Origin: Sphingobacteriaceae bacterium
GTDB taxonomy: Bacteria; Bacteroidota; Bacteroidia; Sphingobacteriales; Sphingobacteriaceae
Direction of reading: 5' to 3'
DNA length: 64,000 nucleotides
NCBI GenBank assembly: GCA_903642215.1
Contig: CAHJWG010000012.1
Coordinates: 62,001 to 126,000 of the forward strand
Translations under genes and position numbers: made by a program
In this document: positions 1-8,822 of the stretch, one piece after another
Layout: each line of letters opens with the position of its first letter
Numbering within the stretch: position 1 is the stretch's first letter
Notes under the pieces: generated by a model
Databases searched by the model: none
The model's input: only the letters and a program-made list of their open reading frames with translations
What the model was told of the DNA's origin: nothing

Positions 1-12
1 ACGGTAAAAAAC

Positions 13-42
13 AAAACTACTTTATCCAGTAAATGTAGTTTT
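13..42 (-). terminator. Terminator-like hairpin after the rhomboid genes
   Basis: An 8-bp inverted repeat (AAAACTAC at 13-20, GTAGTTTT at 35-42) starts just below the stop of the minus-strand rhomboid gene. Read on the minus strand it is followed by a T-rich tract. This fits an intrinsic terminator for the mutL-rhomboid-rhomboid operon, although the stem is AT-rich and weak. Confidence 0.5.
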
Positions 43-900
43 TTAACTGGTTTCATCTTTACTGGCATTAAACAAAACTTCCTTTTCTTTTTTGGTGAGG
101 CTTGCGTAACCCGATTGCGAAATTTTATCTAAAATGGAATCTATTTCTTCTTCCCTGGAGCGCAAAGTACTGTTTTTAACAACATAATTTTTGGATACAA
201 CCTGCAAGGTTTTAGGTTTTGCAAAACGCTCGAAAGCACGGCCAAGCATCGTATTGCCCTGGATATTTTTGATATAAAAGAAGCCTGCAATCGCCCCGCC
301 GATATGGGAAATTTCTCCGCCGGCATTTGGCCCGGTTATGCTGATGAGATCAAACAAAACGTAAAATAAAGCAATCCATTTTAATTTAATGTTGCCCAAA
401 AACAGTAGTTGGATGGTGTAATCAGGCAGTAAAGTTGCCGTTGCTACAATTATAGCCATTACCGCAGCTGATGCGCCAACAGTGGTTGATCCATATTTTG
501 CTTCGGCAAAAAGCGGGAAAACATTATAAAAAACCACGTATAAAAATGCGCCTGCCAAACCACCGATAATGTATAGATCCACTAATTTTTTACCGCCGAG
601 ATATTCCTGGAAAATGTTTCCCATCCAGTAAAACCACAACATGTTAAAAAGGATATGGAAAAACCCTGCATGCAGAAACATGTAGGTAAAAGGCGTCCAA
701 AAACGGATTAATAGTTTTGGTAAATATGAAGGAATAGCCAGATAATCGTTTAAAAAAGTAGAAATTGCTGCGTTGCGTGTAGTTAACATTTCGATAACGC
801 CCAGCAAACTCAGAAACAAAAAAACAATTACATTAATTCCGATCAATAAATTTAACCGGTTTCCAGACCGGAAAACTTGTGTACGAATTTCATCCCACAT
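43..900 (-). CDS. Rhomboid family intramembrane serine protease with C-terminal tail domain
   Basis: Multi-pass membrane protease that would cleave transmembrane substrates. The catalytic dyad is visible: Ser144 in the GAS motif (VGASAAVMA) and His199 in ISHIGGAIAGF. The oxyanion-type H82-x3-N86 lies in the HAGFFHILFNM segment. Six hydrophobic segments are evident. The last 40 residues are a soluble tail (EEIDSILDKISQSG) often seen on Bacteroidota rhomboids. It is the last gene of a minus-strand run with mutL and a second rhomboid, 44 bp after the latter. Substrates are unknown. Confidence 0.9.
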   Translation of the reverse strand: MWDEIRTQVFRSGNRLNLLIGINVIVFLFLSLLGVIEMLTTRNAAISTFLNDYLAIPSYLPKLLIRFWTPFTYMFLHAGFFHILFNMLWFYWMGNIFQEYLGGKKLVDLYIIGGLAGAFLYVVFYNVFPLFAEAKYGSTTVGASAAVMAIIVATATLLPDYTIQLLFLGNIKLKWIALFYVLFDLISITGPNAGGEISHIGGAIAGFFYIKNIQGNTMLGRAFERFAKPKTLQVVSKNYVVKNSTLRSREEEIDSILDKISQSGYASLTKKEKEVLFNASKDETS

Positions 901-944
901 AAAATATCAGTTTAAATCATCCCTGTTTTAATAACGATGCAATT

Positions 945-1655
945 TTAATAATCGTTTGTGTTTTGTAACCGCCATATTTTTAATAGAATATAGCCAACCA
1001 AAGCACCTCCCAAATGGGCAAAATGAGCTACAGAATCTCCCGGATGCTGATTTAAACCCAAATATAACTCTATAACAATATAACCAATTACGGCATATTT
1101 TGCTTTTACCGGAATCGGAATCAGCATAATATATAAACTGGTTTCAGCATATAAAACGCCAAAAGCAACTAAAACCCCAAATAATGCGCCCGAAGCGCCA
1201 ACCATCGGTTCAGAATAAATGGCTCTGATTTTTTGTACACCTTCCGGCGCAATGTTATACTGTATTGCTTGATCAAAAATAAAGCTTCCTAAAATACCGT
1301 GTACTTCAAATGCTTGCACCAGCATTTGTAATGCCAGTGCACCCAATCCTGTAATAAAATAGTAATTAAAAAACCGTTTCGATCCCATGTAATACTCAAT
1401 TGCCGGGCCGAACATGTATAATGCAAACATATTAAAGAAGATGTGTGCCCAGCCGCCGTGCATAAACATGTAAGTAATAGGCTGCCAAACGCGGAAATAA
1501 GGCGAATTAAAGTAAAACGCACCCAGATAATAAGCTAACTGGATGCCCATATTTTCGAAAACCAGCGTAGCAATAAAGAAAATAACGTTAATAATCAGCA
1601 GGTTTTTTACAACCGGCGGAATATTAGCAAAAAATGATTGTCCGAATAAATTCAT
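945..1655 (-). CDS. Rhomboid family intramembrane serine protease
   Basis: Second, shorter rhomboid (236 aa) without the soluble tail of its neighbour. The catalytic Ser155 sits in MVGASGALFG and the His in AHFAHLGGALVG (His214). The H71-x3-N75 motif is in GWAHIFFNM. It lies 30 bp downstream of mutL and upstream of the other rhomboid, so the three genes probably share a transcript. Two paralogous rhomboids in tandem suggest substrate specialisation, which the sequence cannot define. Confidence 0.9.
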   Translation of the reverse strand: MNLFGQSFFANIPPVVKNLLIINVIFFIATLVFENMGIQLAYYLGAFYFNSPYFRVWQPITYMFMHGGWAHIFFNMFALYMFGPAIEYYMGSKRFFNYYFITGLGALALQMLVQAFEVHGILGSFIFDQAIQYNIAPEGVQKIRAIYSEPMVGASGALFGVLVAFGVLYAETSLYIMLIPIPVKAKYAVIGYIVIELYLGLNQHPGDSVAHFAHLGGALVGYILLKIWRLQNTNDY

Positions 1656-1685
1656 GTTTTTATTAGAAGCCGTACGATGCTTCTT

Positions 1686-3545
1686 TTATCGATCAAATTT
1701 TTGAAAAAGCTCTTCTAAAGTATATGTAATAATTACGGGTTTGCCGTTAAGCGAAACATTTGGCATCTGGCAGGCAAACAACTGATCGATCAGCTGGTTC
1801 ATTTCCTCCAATGAAAAACGCGTTCCCGGGTTTACAGCTGCATTTTTAGCCAGCGTTCTGGCCAGGTTATCATGCTTGCTTAACCTTAAAGCCGATTGGT
1901 TGTTTTTAAAACCTTCCAGCAGCTTCTCCAGCATTTCGTTTTCGCCGCCTTTGGTTAATTCTGCCGGAACGCCTTCTACAATCACTGTATTTTTACCGAA
2001 TTCCCGGATGTCAAATCCTAACGCGCGTACATCTGTCAGCAAGCTTTTTAACAGTTCAAAATCCGATGTACTCATCGAAATACTTTGCGGAAATAAAGTT
2101 TGCTGACTAACGCCGGTATGGTTTTCCAGCTGAATTAAAAAACGTTCATATAAAATGCGTTCGTGTGCTGCCTGCTGATCGATCAGCATAAAACCGGATT
2201 TTATTTGTGACAGAATAAACCGATTATGAATCTGAAACAACTGCCGTTCGCTCGATTTACTCAAATTGCGGTTATCCACCGAAATCTCTCTTTGCTGCGT
2301 ATCGATTTCCTGCTGTTCGGCTATTTTTCCCTGCGTAATCGCATATAAAGTATCCCAGTTTTGCACGAAATCCGGTTTGCGGCGTTCTGCAGAATTACGG
2401 ATAAAAGATTTATCGGTTGCTGTTTTTACCTCGGAAGAAAAAGGATTAAAATCGGGATTAAATTTGATGCCCGGCGGAACAATCTGATCTAAAGGTTTTG
2501 CAGTAATCATCTGGTCAAAACCGGTTTCCTGGTTAAAATCAAGCGAAGGCGTAATGTTATATTGCCCAAGCGAACGTTTTACAGCCGAACGGATAATCGC
2601 ATAAATCGCTTTTTCATCCTGGTACTTAATTTCAGTTTTTGTGGGATGAACATTAATGTCAATTTTACCCGGATCAATCGAAATAAAAAGCACATAAAGC
2701 GGGAAGCTGTCATCCTGCAGTAACTCTTCAAAAGCAGACGAAACCGCGTGGTTTAGATAATTATCCCGAATAAAACGATTATTAACGAAAAAAAACTGTT
2801 CGCCGCGAGTTCTGCGCGCAAATTCCGGCTTACCAACAAAACCTTCCAGTTTAATAATGGAAGTGCTTTCCTGCACGGGTACTAATTTCTGGTTGTAATT
2901 ATTGCCGAAAAGATGCACAATCCGCTGTTTTAACGAAGCGGCAGGTAAATGGAAAACTTCCTGCCCGTCGTGATGCAGCGTAAAAAACAGCTGCGGATAA
3001 GCTAAAGCAACACGCTGAAATTCATCAATGATGTGGCGCATTTCTATCGAGTTTCCTTTTAGAAAGTTGCGCCGCGCCGGTGTATTGTAAAATAAATTTT
3101 TGATGCAAATAGCAGTTCCGGCGGGTGTGGCGCAAGGTTCCTGACTGGTGATGGCAGACGCTTCGATGCAAAGTTTTGTACCTAATTCGTCTTCGTGGCG
3201 GCGGGTTTTTAACTCAACCTGCGCAATTGCCGCAATAGAAGCCATGGCTTCCCCGCGAAAACCCATCGTTCTGATGGCAAAAAGATCATCAGCCTTCCTG
3301 ATTTTTGAAGTTGCATGCCGTTCAAAACACATCCTGGCATCCGTAAAACTCATGCCGCAACCGTTATCAATTACCTGGATCAAAGCTTTGCCGGCATCTT
3401 TAACAATCAGCTGGATTTTATCGGCACCAGCATCAACTGCGTTTTCCAGTAATTCTTTTACTGCCGAAGCCGGGCGTTGTACCACTTCACCTGCGGCAAT
3501 CTGATTGGCAACGGCCTCAGGTAAAAGATGGATAATATCAGACAT
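1686..3545 (-). CDS. mutL: DNA mismatch repair protein MutL
   Basis: Couples mismatch recognition by MutS to strand incision. The N-terminal GHKL ATPase motifs are complete: ELLENAVDAGAD, the DNGCGM box, the RHATSKI segment and GFRGEAMASIAAI. The C-terminal dimerisation domain covers roughly residues 430-619. A metal-site-like stretch DQQAAHERILYE resembles the endonuclease motif DQHAx2Ex4E of MutH-independent MutL proteins but has Gln in place of His. The last codons and TAA stop overlap a copy of the dispersed TGCTTCTTTTA motif at 1678-1688. The length (619 aa) is usual for the family. Confidence 0.97.
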   Translation of the reverse strand: MSDIIHLLPEAVANQIAAGEVVQRPASAVKELLENAVDAGADKIQLIVKDAGKALIQVIDNGCGMSFTDARMCFERHATSKIRKADDLFAIRTMGFRGEAMASIAAIAQVELKTRRHEDELGTKLCIEASAITSQEPCATPAGTAICIKNLFYNTPARRNFLKGNSIEMRHIIDEFQRVALAYPQLFFTLHHDGQEVFHLPAASLKQRIVHLFGNNYNQKLVPVQESTSIIKLEGFVGKPEFARRTRGEQFFFVNNRFIRDNYLNHAVSSAFEELLQDDSFPLYVLFISIDPGKIDINVHPTKTEIKYQDEKAIYAIIRSAVKRSLGQYNITPSLDFNQETGFDQMITAKPLDQIVPPGIKFNPDFNPFSSEVKTATDKSFIRNSAERRKPDFVQNWDTLYAITQGKIAEQQEIDTQQREISVDNRNLSKSSERQLFQIHNRFILSQIKSGFMLIDQQAAHERILYERFLIQLENHTGVSQQTLFPQSISMSTSDFELLKSLLTDVRALGFDIREFGKNTVIVEGVPAELTKGGENEMLEKLLEGFKNNQSALRLSKHDNLARTLAKNAAVNPGTRFSLEEMNQLIDQLFACQMPNVSLNGKPVIITYTLEELFQKFDR

Positions 3546-3711
3546 TAATCTTCCTCAATTCTATTTCGATGCTAAATTAAAAAATTGATCGCATAACTTC
3601 GCAGTTTTGAGCCGTAGATGTAGCTTTGGGCAAATTTTACTTATTGCTTACACGGCTGCAGATAATACCAAATGTTGCTGTTGTGCTAATAAAATTATTG
3701 AATAACCGACC

Positions 3712-5376
3712 ATGGATATTTTAACCTCCAACTTAATACGGTTAAAAGAAGTATGCTGCCTGATGCTTCTTTTACTGCTGTTTTCTTGTAAACAGAAGCC
3801 GGAATATACTGCTGATTTGCTGGTTAAAAATGCCCGGGTTTATACGGTGGATAAAAATTTTTCTGTTGTGCAGGCGTTTGTGGTAAAAGACGGAAAGATT
3901 TTAGCAGTTGGCAAAACTGCTGATCTGGAAAAAAAATACCTGGCAAAAGAAGTAATCAATGCTGCCGGAAAAGCTGTTTATCCGGGTTTTATAGATTCGC
4001 ACACGCACTTTTATGAGTACGGAACGGGCTTGCAAACCATTAATATCAAGGATATTAACAGTTGGGCCGAGATTGTAGATTCGGTGCGGCGTTATGCCAA
4101 AAACAATACCGACGGCTGGATTATCGGTAACGGATGGGACCAGAACCGCTGGAAAATAAAGCAGTTTCCAAAAAAACAGCAGCTGGATAGTTTGTTCCCC
4201 GAGAGGCCGGTTTTACTGGAAAGGGTTGACGGCCATGCAGCAATTGCCAATCAGGCAGCGTTAAATATTGCGGGCATCAAACCAAATCAAACCATTGCCG
4301 GCGGCCAAATTGAAACCGTAAAAGGGAAGTTAACCGGTATTTTGGTTGATAATGCCGTTACTTTGGTTACCCGTAAAATCCCGGCGTTAACTGAAGAACA
4401 AACAAATAATGCCTTTTTAATGGCGCAGCAAAAATGTTTTGCCGTTGGTTTAACTACTGTTGCAGATTGCGGTTTGGATTATTCGCTGGTAAATACGATC
4501 CGCCAATTACAAAACCGCGGCGATTTAAAGATGCGGATGTTTGTAATGCTTTCTGATAATCAGCAAAATCTGGATGCTTTATTTCGTAGCGGAGCGATCA
4601 AAACGCCTCGTTTAAATGTAAGTTCGGTAAAATTTTATGCTGATGGAGCTTTGGGTTCGAGAGGAGCCTGTTTGCTGAAACCTTATTCCGATCAGGCAAA
4701 ATGGAACGGCTTATTACGCAGCCCGAAGCAGCACTTTCAGGATATGGCCAAATTGCTGGCCGCAAAAGGTTTCCAAATGTGTACGCATGCCATCGGCGAT
4801 TCGGCCAACCGGATGATGCTTAAAATTTATGCCGAAGTTTTAAAAGGGAAAAATGATCGCCGATGGCGGATTGAACATGCGCAAATGATCGATCCGGAAG
4901 ATTTTAAACTTTTCGGCGAGAACAACATCATTCCATCGGTACAACCCACGCACGCCACTTCGGATATGAGTTGGGCCGTGCAACGTCTCGGAAAAACACG
5001 CATAAAAACAGCATACGCATATCAGCAATTGTTGCAGCAAAACGGCTGGCTGCCGCTGGGGACAGATTTTCCGGTAGAAAACATCAGTCCGTTTTATACT
5101 TTTTATGCGGCCGTGGAGCGGAAGGATTTGAATGGATTGCCGGCAAACGGTTTCCAGAAAGAAAACGCTTTAACACGTGAACAAGCTATCCGCGGGATGA
5201 CGATTTGGGGTGCAAAAGCTAACTTCCAAGAAAATGAAAAAGGTAGTATCGAACCCGGGAAGTATGCTGATTTTGTGATCCTTGACCAGGATTTAATGCG
5301 GATTAAAGGCAGCGAATTGCCAAAAGTAAAAGTGCTTCAAACTTATATCAACGGAGAAAATGTATATAAACGTTAA
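3712..5376 (+). CDS. Amidohydrolase family 3 lipoprotein (YtcJ-like)
   Basis: Probable metal-dependent hydrolase of amide or related bonds, exported as a lipoprotein. After a basic N-terminus comes a hydrophobic stretch ending in a lipobox (LLFSC). The amidohydrolase TIM-barrel signatures follow: GFIDSHTHFYEYG with the HxH metal ligands, KFYADGALGSRGA, THAIGDSANR, RIEHAQMIDPED and LGTDFPVENISPF. The C-terminal KYADFVILDQDL is typical of the composite domain. The natural substrate cannot be told from sequence. Codons 11-21, in the signal peptide, contain an inverted pair of the dispersed 11-mer. The 3' end overlaps the next gene by 17 nt, suggesting co-translation. Confidence 0.88.
   Translation: MDILTSNLIRLKEVCCLMLLLLLFSCKQKPEYTADLLVKNARVYTVDKNFSVVQAFVVKDGKILAVGKTADLEKKYLAKEVINAAGKAVYPGFIDSHTHFYEYGTGLQTINIKDINSWAEIVDSVRRYAKNNTDGWIIGNGWDQNRWKIKQFPKKQQLDSLFPERPVLLERVDGHAAIANQAALNIAGIKPNQTIAGGQIETVKGKLTGILVDNAVTLVTRKIPALTEEQTNNAFLMAQQKCFAVGLTTVADCGLDYSLVNTIRQLQNRGDLKMRMFVMLSDNQQNLDALFRSGAIKTPRLNVSSVKFYADGALGSRGACLLKPYSDQAKWNGLLRSPKQHFQDMAKLLAAKGFQMCTHAIGDSANRMMLKIYAEVLKGKNDRRWRIEHAQMIDPEDFKLFGENNIIPSVQPTHATSDMSWAVQRLGKTRIKTAYAYQQLLQQNGWLPLGTDFPVENISPFYTFYAAVERKDLNGLPANGFQKENALTREQAIRGMTIWGAKANFQENEKGSIEPGKYADFVILDQDLMRIKGSELPKVKVLQTYINGENVYKR
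3743..3774. repeat. Inverted pair of the 11-mer inside a signal peptide
   Basis: TAAAAGAAGTA (3743-3753) and TGCTTCTTTTA (3764-3774) face each other across 10 nt and could pair as a hairpin with one G-T type change. The pair encodes part of the lipoprotein signal sequence of the amidohydrolase. Confidence 0.85.
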
Positions 5377-7192
5377 ACGCAAATGTGTTGCCGGTTTTTT
5401 ATGGCTGATGGTGGTTTTGAGTTCAGCTTGTGCCCAAAACCCGGATCCGCACCAGTTAAATCAAAGTTTTTTAGCTGCTAAAAGAAGCATCGAAAGTTCT
5501 ACCGTTTTGCTGAATAATCAGAATCAGTTAGTTCCGATTAAAAACCTGGATCAGCAGAAAGTTGCCAGTATTCATTTTGGTTTCGAAAATGCTTCCGTTT
5601 TTGATAGCTTGTTAAACAAATACACAAAGGTTCAATCGTTCGACGGTAATTATTATACCGGCAGCAGAACGCTGAACGATCTTTTGTTCGACCTTAAATT
5701 TTATACAACGGTTATCGTTCAACTTAATAAAACCGATTTGGATAACCCGGCTTTGATACCTTTTTTAGCAATGCTGGATCAGCAAAAAAGCCTGATTATG
5801 TCCTGTTTCGGTGCAACAAAACTGAAGCCTGATTTTGATGTGCTAAAAGGAGTATTGTTATGGTCGCCCATAAATTCTACTGTTGCGGCTAATTATGCCG
5901 CACAGATGATTTTCGGCGGTGCGGCGGCCACGCAAAAGCTGCGGGCTAATATCTCGGCAAAATATCAAAACGGGGCCGGTTTTTTAACTGCTCAAACGCG
6001 TTTGGCTTATTCTGTCCCGGAGGAAACAGGCATCAATGCTGATAATATGAACCGTGCAATTGATGCAGTTGTGGCCGAAGCAATCAGCTCGAAAGCAACG
6101 CCCGGCGCAGTTGTTTTGGTTGCCCGATACGGGAAAGTAATTTTTAATAAAGCTTACGGTACGCATACTTACGATGATACAACTAAAGATAAAATAACGG
6201 ATATTTTCGATCTGGCTTCGGTTACAAAAGTATCGGCTACCACCATGGATGTGATGAAGCTTTACGATCAGGGTAAGCTAAACCTGGATTCTACCGCCGG
6301 TACTTACCTGGCTTCGGCGCGCAATACCAATAAAAATGATATTAAACTGCGCGAGTTTTTAACGCATCAATCCGGCATGGTTCCGGATATCATCACCTGG
6401 GAAAAACTGAAACCCGAAAACCGGAGTACGGATTCTTCTGCTGCTTTCCCTACAAAAGTGGCGGAACATTTTTATCTCAAAAAAGATTATTTTAAGGATG
6501 TAATCTGGCCGGATATGCTTAAATCTCCGCTTAAAACCAGAGGGAAATATGTTTATAGCGATTTGAGCATGTATTTTGTGAAGGAGATTGTAGAAACCGT
6601 TTCTGCCACGCCGTTAAACGTTTATGTGCAGCAAAATTATTATTCGCCTTTGGGGATGCAAACAGCAGGGTTTTTGCCGTTGAGCCGTTTCCCGAAAAAT
6701 CAGATTGTACCCACAGAAAATGATGTAAGTTTTAGGCGACAGCTGCTGATTGGTTATGTGCACGACCAGGGTGCCGGTTTGCTGGGCGGCGTTTCCGGCC
6801 ATGCCGGTTTATTTGCCGGTGCAAACGATCTGGCCATTTTATACCAGATGATTTTAAACCGCGGAACGTACGGCGGTACGCAATATCTGAAACCGGAAAC
6901 GGTTGATCTTTTTACTTCCAAACAATCAGATGTAAGTCGCCGCGGCTTAGGTTTTGATCGCTGGGACCCAAATCGCGATACAAAATATCCTTCGGTTTTG
7001 GCATCCGATCAAACTTACGGCCACACGGGTTATACCGGAACGTGTTTTTGGGTTGATCCGAAGTATAACTTAGTTTACATTTTTCTTTCCAACCGTGTTA
7101 ACCCAAAAGTTACGGATAAACTGTCTAATTTGGGTATCCGAAGGCGGATTCAGGATGCTGTTTACGAAGCAATACAGAAAGGATTACAGTAA
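5360..7192 (+). CDS. Secreted serine hydrolase (beta-lactamase/PBP fold) with GH3-C-like N-terminus
   Basis: Exported protein with two parts. Residues about 35-215 resemble the C-terminal alpha/beta domain of family 3 glycoside hydrolases (STVLLNNQNQLVPI), but no catalytic barrel precedes it. Residues about 220-605 are a class C beta-lactamase/penicillin-binding-like domain with SVTK (Ser287, Lys290), Y399-S-D and H555-T-G standing for the KTG box. Such proteins act as D-amino-acid peptidases or esterases at the cell wall; the actual substrate is unknown. The signal peptide ends near ACAQ. It overlaps the upstream amidohydrolase by 17 nt. Confidence 0.85.
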   Translation: MYINVKRKCVAGFLWLMVVLSSACAQNPDPHQLNQSFLAAKRSIESSTVLLNNQNQLVPIKNLDQQKVASIHFGFENASVFDSLLNKYTKVQSFDGNYYTGSRTLNDLLFDLKFYTTVIVQLNKTDLDNPALIPFLAMLDQQKSLIMSCFGATKLKPDFDVLKGVLLWSPINSTVAANYAAQMIFGGAAATQKLRANISAKYQNGAGFLTAQTRLAYSVPEETGINADNMNRAIDAVVAEAISSKATPGAVVLVARYGKVIFNKAYGTHTYDDTTKDKITDIFDLASVTKVSATTMDVMKLYDQGKLNLDSTAGTYLASARNTNKNDIKLREFLTHQSGMVPDIITWEKLKPENRSTDSSAAFPTKVAEHFYLKKDYFKDVIWPDMLKSPLKTRGKYVYSDLSMYFVKEIVETVSATPLNVYVQQNYYSPLGMQTAGFLPLSRFPKNQIVPTENDVSFRRQLLIGYVHDQGAGLLGGVSGHAGLFAGANDLAILYQMILNRGTYGGTQYLKPETVDLFTSKQSDVSRRGLGFDRWDPNRDTKYPSVLASDQTYGHTGYTGTCFWVDPKYNLVYIFLSNRVNPKVTDKLSNLGIRRRIQDAVYEAIQKGLQ

Positions 7193-7319
7193 GCAGCGGT
7201 ACGTTTTTTTAGGCTTAAAGCAAAAAACAAGTGCCTGAAAAAATACAAAGCATAATTGTATAGCTATCTTTTTACACGAAGTTAACAGGTATTGAAAAGT
7301 TTGCACTTAACTTGCGGCA

Positions 7320-8459
7320 ATGAAAATAGGTATTGTTTGTTATCCAACTTTTGGAGGCAGCGGCGTGGTTGCCACGGAGTTAGGGAAAGCTTTGGCTGAT
7401 AAAGGGCATCAGGTTCATTTTATCACCTACAATCAGCCAGCCCGGTTGGATTTCTTTTCCGAAAACCTGTTTTACCACGAGGTTGCCGTTTCTAAATATC
7501 CGCTTTTTGATTATGCGCCCTACGAGATTGCATTAGCCAGCAAAATGGTTGATGTTGTGCGCTTTGAAAACCTGGATCTGCTCCACGTGCATTACGCCAT
7601 TCCGCATGCGTCTGCTGCTTATATGGCGCAGCAAATCCTGAAAACTTATGGCGTGCATATTCCTTTTGTAACCACCTTACACGGCACTGATATTACTTTG
7701 GTTGGCAAAGACCGGACGTATAAACCGGTTGTTACTTTTTCCATCAACAAATCCGACGGTGTAACTGCCGTTTCTGCACATTTAAAAGCTGATACTTTAA
7801 AGTTTTTTGATGTTGAAAATGAAATCAGGGTAATTCCGAATTTTATCGATTTAAAACGTTTCAGCAAAAAAGCAAAAGACCATTTTAAAAAAGCAATTGC
7901 TCCTTTTGAGGAGAAAATATTAGTTCATACTTCCAACTTCCGCAAGGTAAAACGCACGGAAGATGTGATCAAGCTGTTTGCTATTGTAAATAAACAGATT
8001 TCGGCAAAACTTTTAATGGTAGGCGACGGGCCGGAGCGTTCGATGTGTGAGGAACTGTGCCGCGATTTGGGCGTAACCGAAAACGTCCGTTTTTTAGGTA
8101 AACAGGAAGCCGTTGAAGAAATTTTATCCGTTGCTGATCTTTTTCTGATGCCTTCAGAATCCGAAAGTTTTGGTTTGGCTGCCCTGGAAGCTATGGCTTG
8201 CAAGGTTCCGGTAATCAGTTCTAACACCGGCGGTATCCCGGAACTGAATGTTGATGGTTTAACCGGTTTTATGACGAATGTTGGCGATGTACAAGCTATG
8301 GCCGAAAAAGCAATTTATATTTTGCAGGACGAGGACCGGTTAAAAGAGTTTAAAGAAAATGCTTTAACACGTGCTAAAGAATTTGATCTGAGCCTGATTT
8401 TGCCTTTATATGAAAATTATTACCGCGAAGTTATAGAGCGTTCAAAAATATCAGCCTGA
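7320..8459 (+). CDS. bshA: N-acetyl-alpha-D-glucosaminyl L-malate synthase BshA
   Basis: First enzyme of bacillithiol synthesis: joins GlcNAc from UDP-GlcNAc to L-malate. The start MKIGIVCYPTFGGSGVVATE is characteristic of BshA, and the GT-B family 4 features continue with TTLHGTDITLVG, a VSAHLK segment, the PNFID loop and an E-x7-E nucleotide-sugar motif in PSESESFGLAALEAMA. The length of 379 aa is normal. It stands alone; bshB and bshC are not in the window. A long inverted repeat begins at the stop codon. Confidence 0.95.
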   Translation: MKIGIVCYPTFGGSGVVATELGKALADKGHQVHFITYNQPARLDFFSENLFYHEVAVSKYPLFDYAPYEIALASKMVDVVRFENLDLLHVHYAIPHASAAYMAQQILKTYGVHIPFVTTLHGTDITLVGKDRTYKPVVTFSINKSDGVTAVSAHLKADTLKFFDVENEIRVIPNFIDLKRFSKKAKDHFKKAIAPFEEKILVHTSNFRKVKRTEDVIKLFAIVNKQISAKLLMVGDGPERSMCEELCRDLGVTENVRFLGKQEAVEEILSVADLFLMPSESESFGLAALEAMACKVPVISSNTGGIPELNVDGLTGFMTNVGDVQAMAEKAIYILQDEDRLKEFKENALTRAKEFDLSLILPLYENYYREVIERSKISA

Positions 8460-8552
8460 TTTTTTAGGTGATAAAAACAGTATAGCTGTTTTAAAATCAA
8501 GTAAATCTATTTTTGTCAAGATTTCGGATGCTTCTTTTATCACCTAAAAAAT
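8459..8552. repeat. 18-bp perfect inverted repeat carrying one B and one A motif
   Basis: Arms 8459-8476 and 8535-8552 are perfect reverse complements (TTTTATCACCTAAAAAAT on the right). The left arm continues into form B (8472-8482) and the right arm is preceded by form A (8529-8539), so the arms differ mainly in the motif dinucleotide. The 58-nt loop holds nothing else recognisable. It may also end the bshA transcript. Confidence 0.85.
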
Positions 8553-8573
8553 AGTATAAATCCTTTTTAGCAT

Positions 8574-8603
8574 TTTGTTATTCGCAATTTTACTTTAGTT
8601 TTG
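8574..8603 (+). promoter_or_regulatory. Promoter of tRNA-Leu (Bacteroidota type)
   Basis: TTTG at 8574-8577 and TAGTTTTG at 8596-8603 match the -33 TTTG and -7 TAnnTTTG elements, 18 nt apart. The -7 element ends 15 nt before the mature tRNA 5' end. Confidence 0.75.
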
Positions 8604-8618
8604 CAAAAAAATAATTAT

Positions 8619-8700
8619 GCGGAAGTGGCGTAATTGGTAGCCGCACCAGACTTAGGATCTGGCGCTTCACGGCGTGGGGGTTCGAGTCCCTTCTTCCGCA
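8619..8700 (+). tRNA. tRNA-Leu, anticodon UAG
   Basis: The acceptor arms GCGGAAG (8619-8625) and CTTCCGC (8693-8699) pair, with discriminator A8700. The anticodon stem CCAGA/TCTGG encloses the loop CTTAGGA, with anticodon TAG at 8653-8655. A variable arm of class II length and a GGTTCGAGTCC T-arm are visible. The 3' CCA is not encoded. Confidence 0.96.
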
Positions 8701-8701
8701 C

Positions 8702-8747
8702 AAAACAAGAAAAACTTTCAGATAATTCTGAAAGTTTTTCTTGTTTT
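8702..8747 (+). terminator. Intrinsic terminator after tRNA-Leu
   Basis: A perfect 21-bp inverted repeat (8702-8722 and 8727-8747) with loop TAAT and a T-rich 3' arm lies directly after the tRNA. The symmetry lets it act in both directions. A form-B motif follows at 8792. Confidence 0.85.
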
Positions 8748-8822
8748 AAACTAAACTGCTTTTCAAAACCACTTGATTTTTAATTTCAAAATGCTGTTTT
8801 TAATGATCATAATCTGCAAGTA

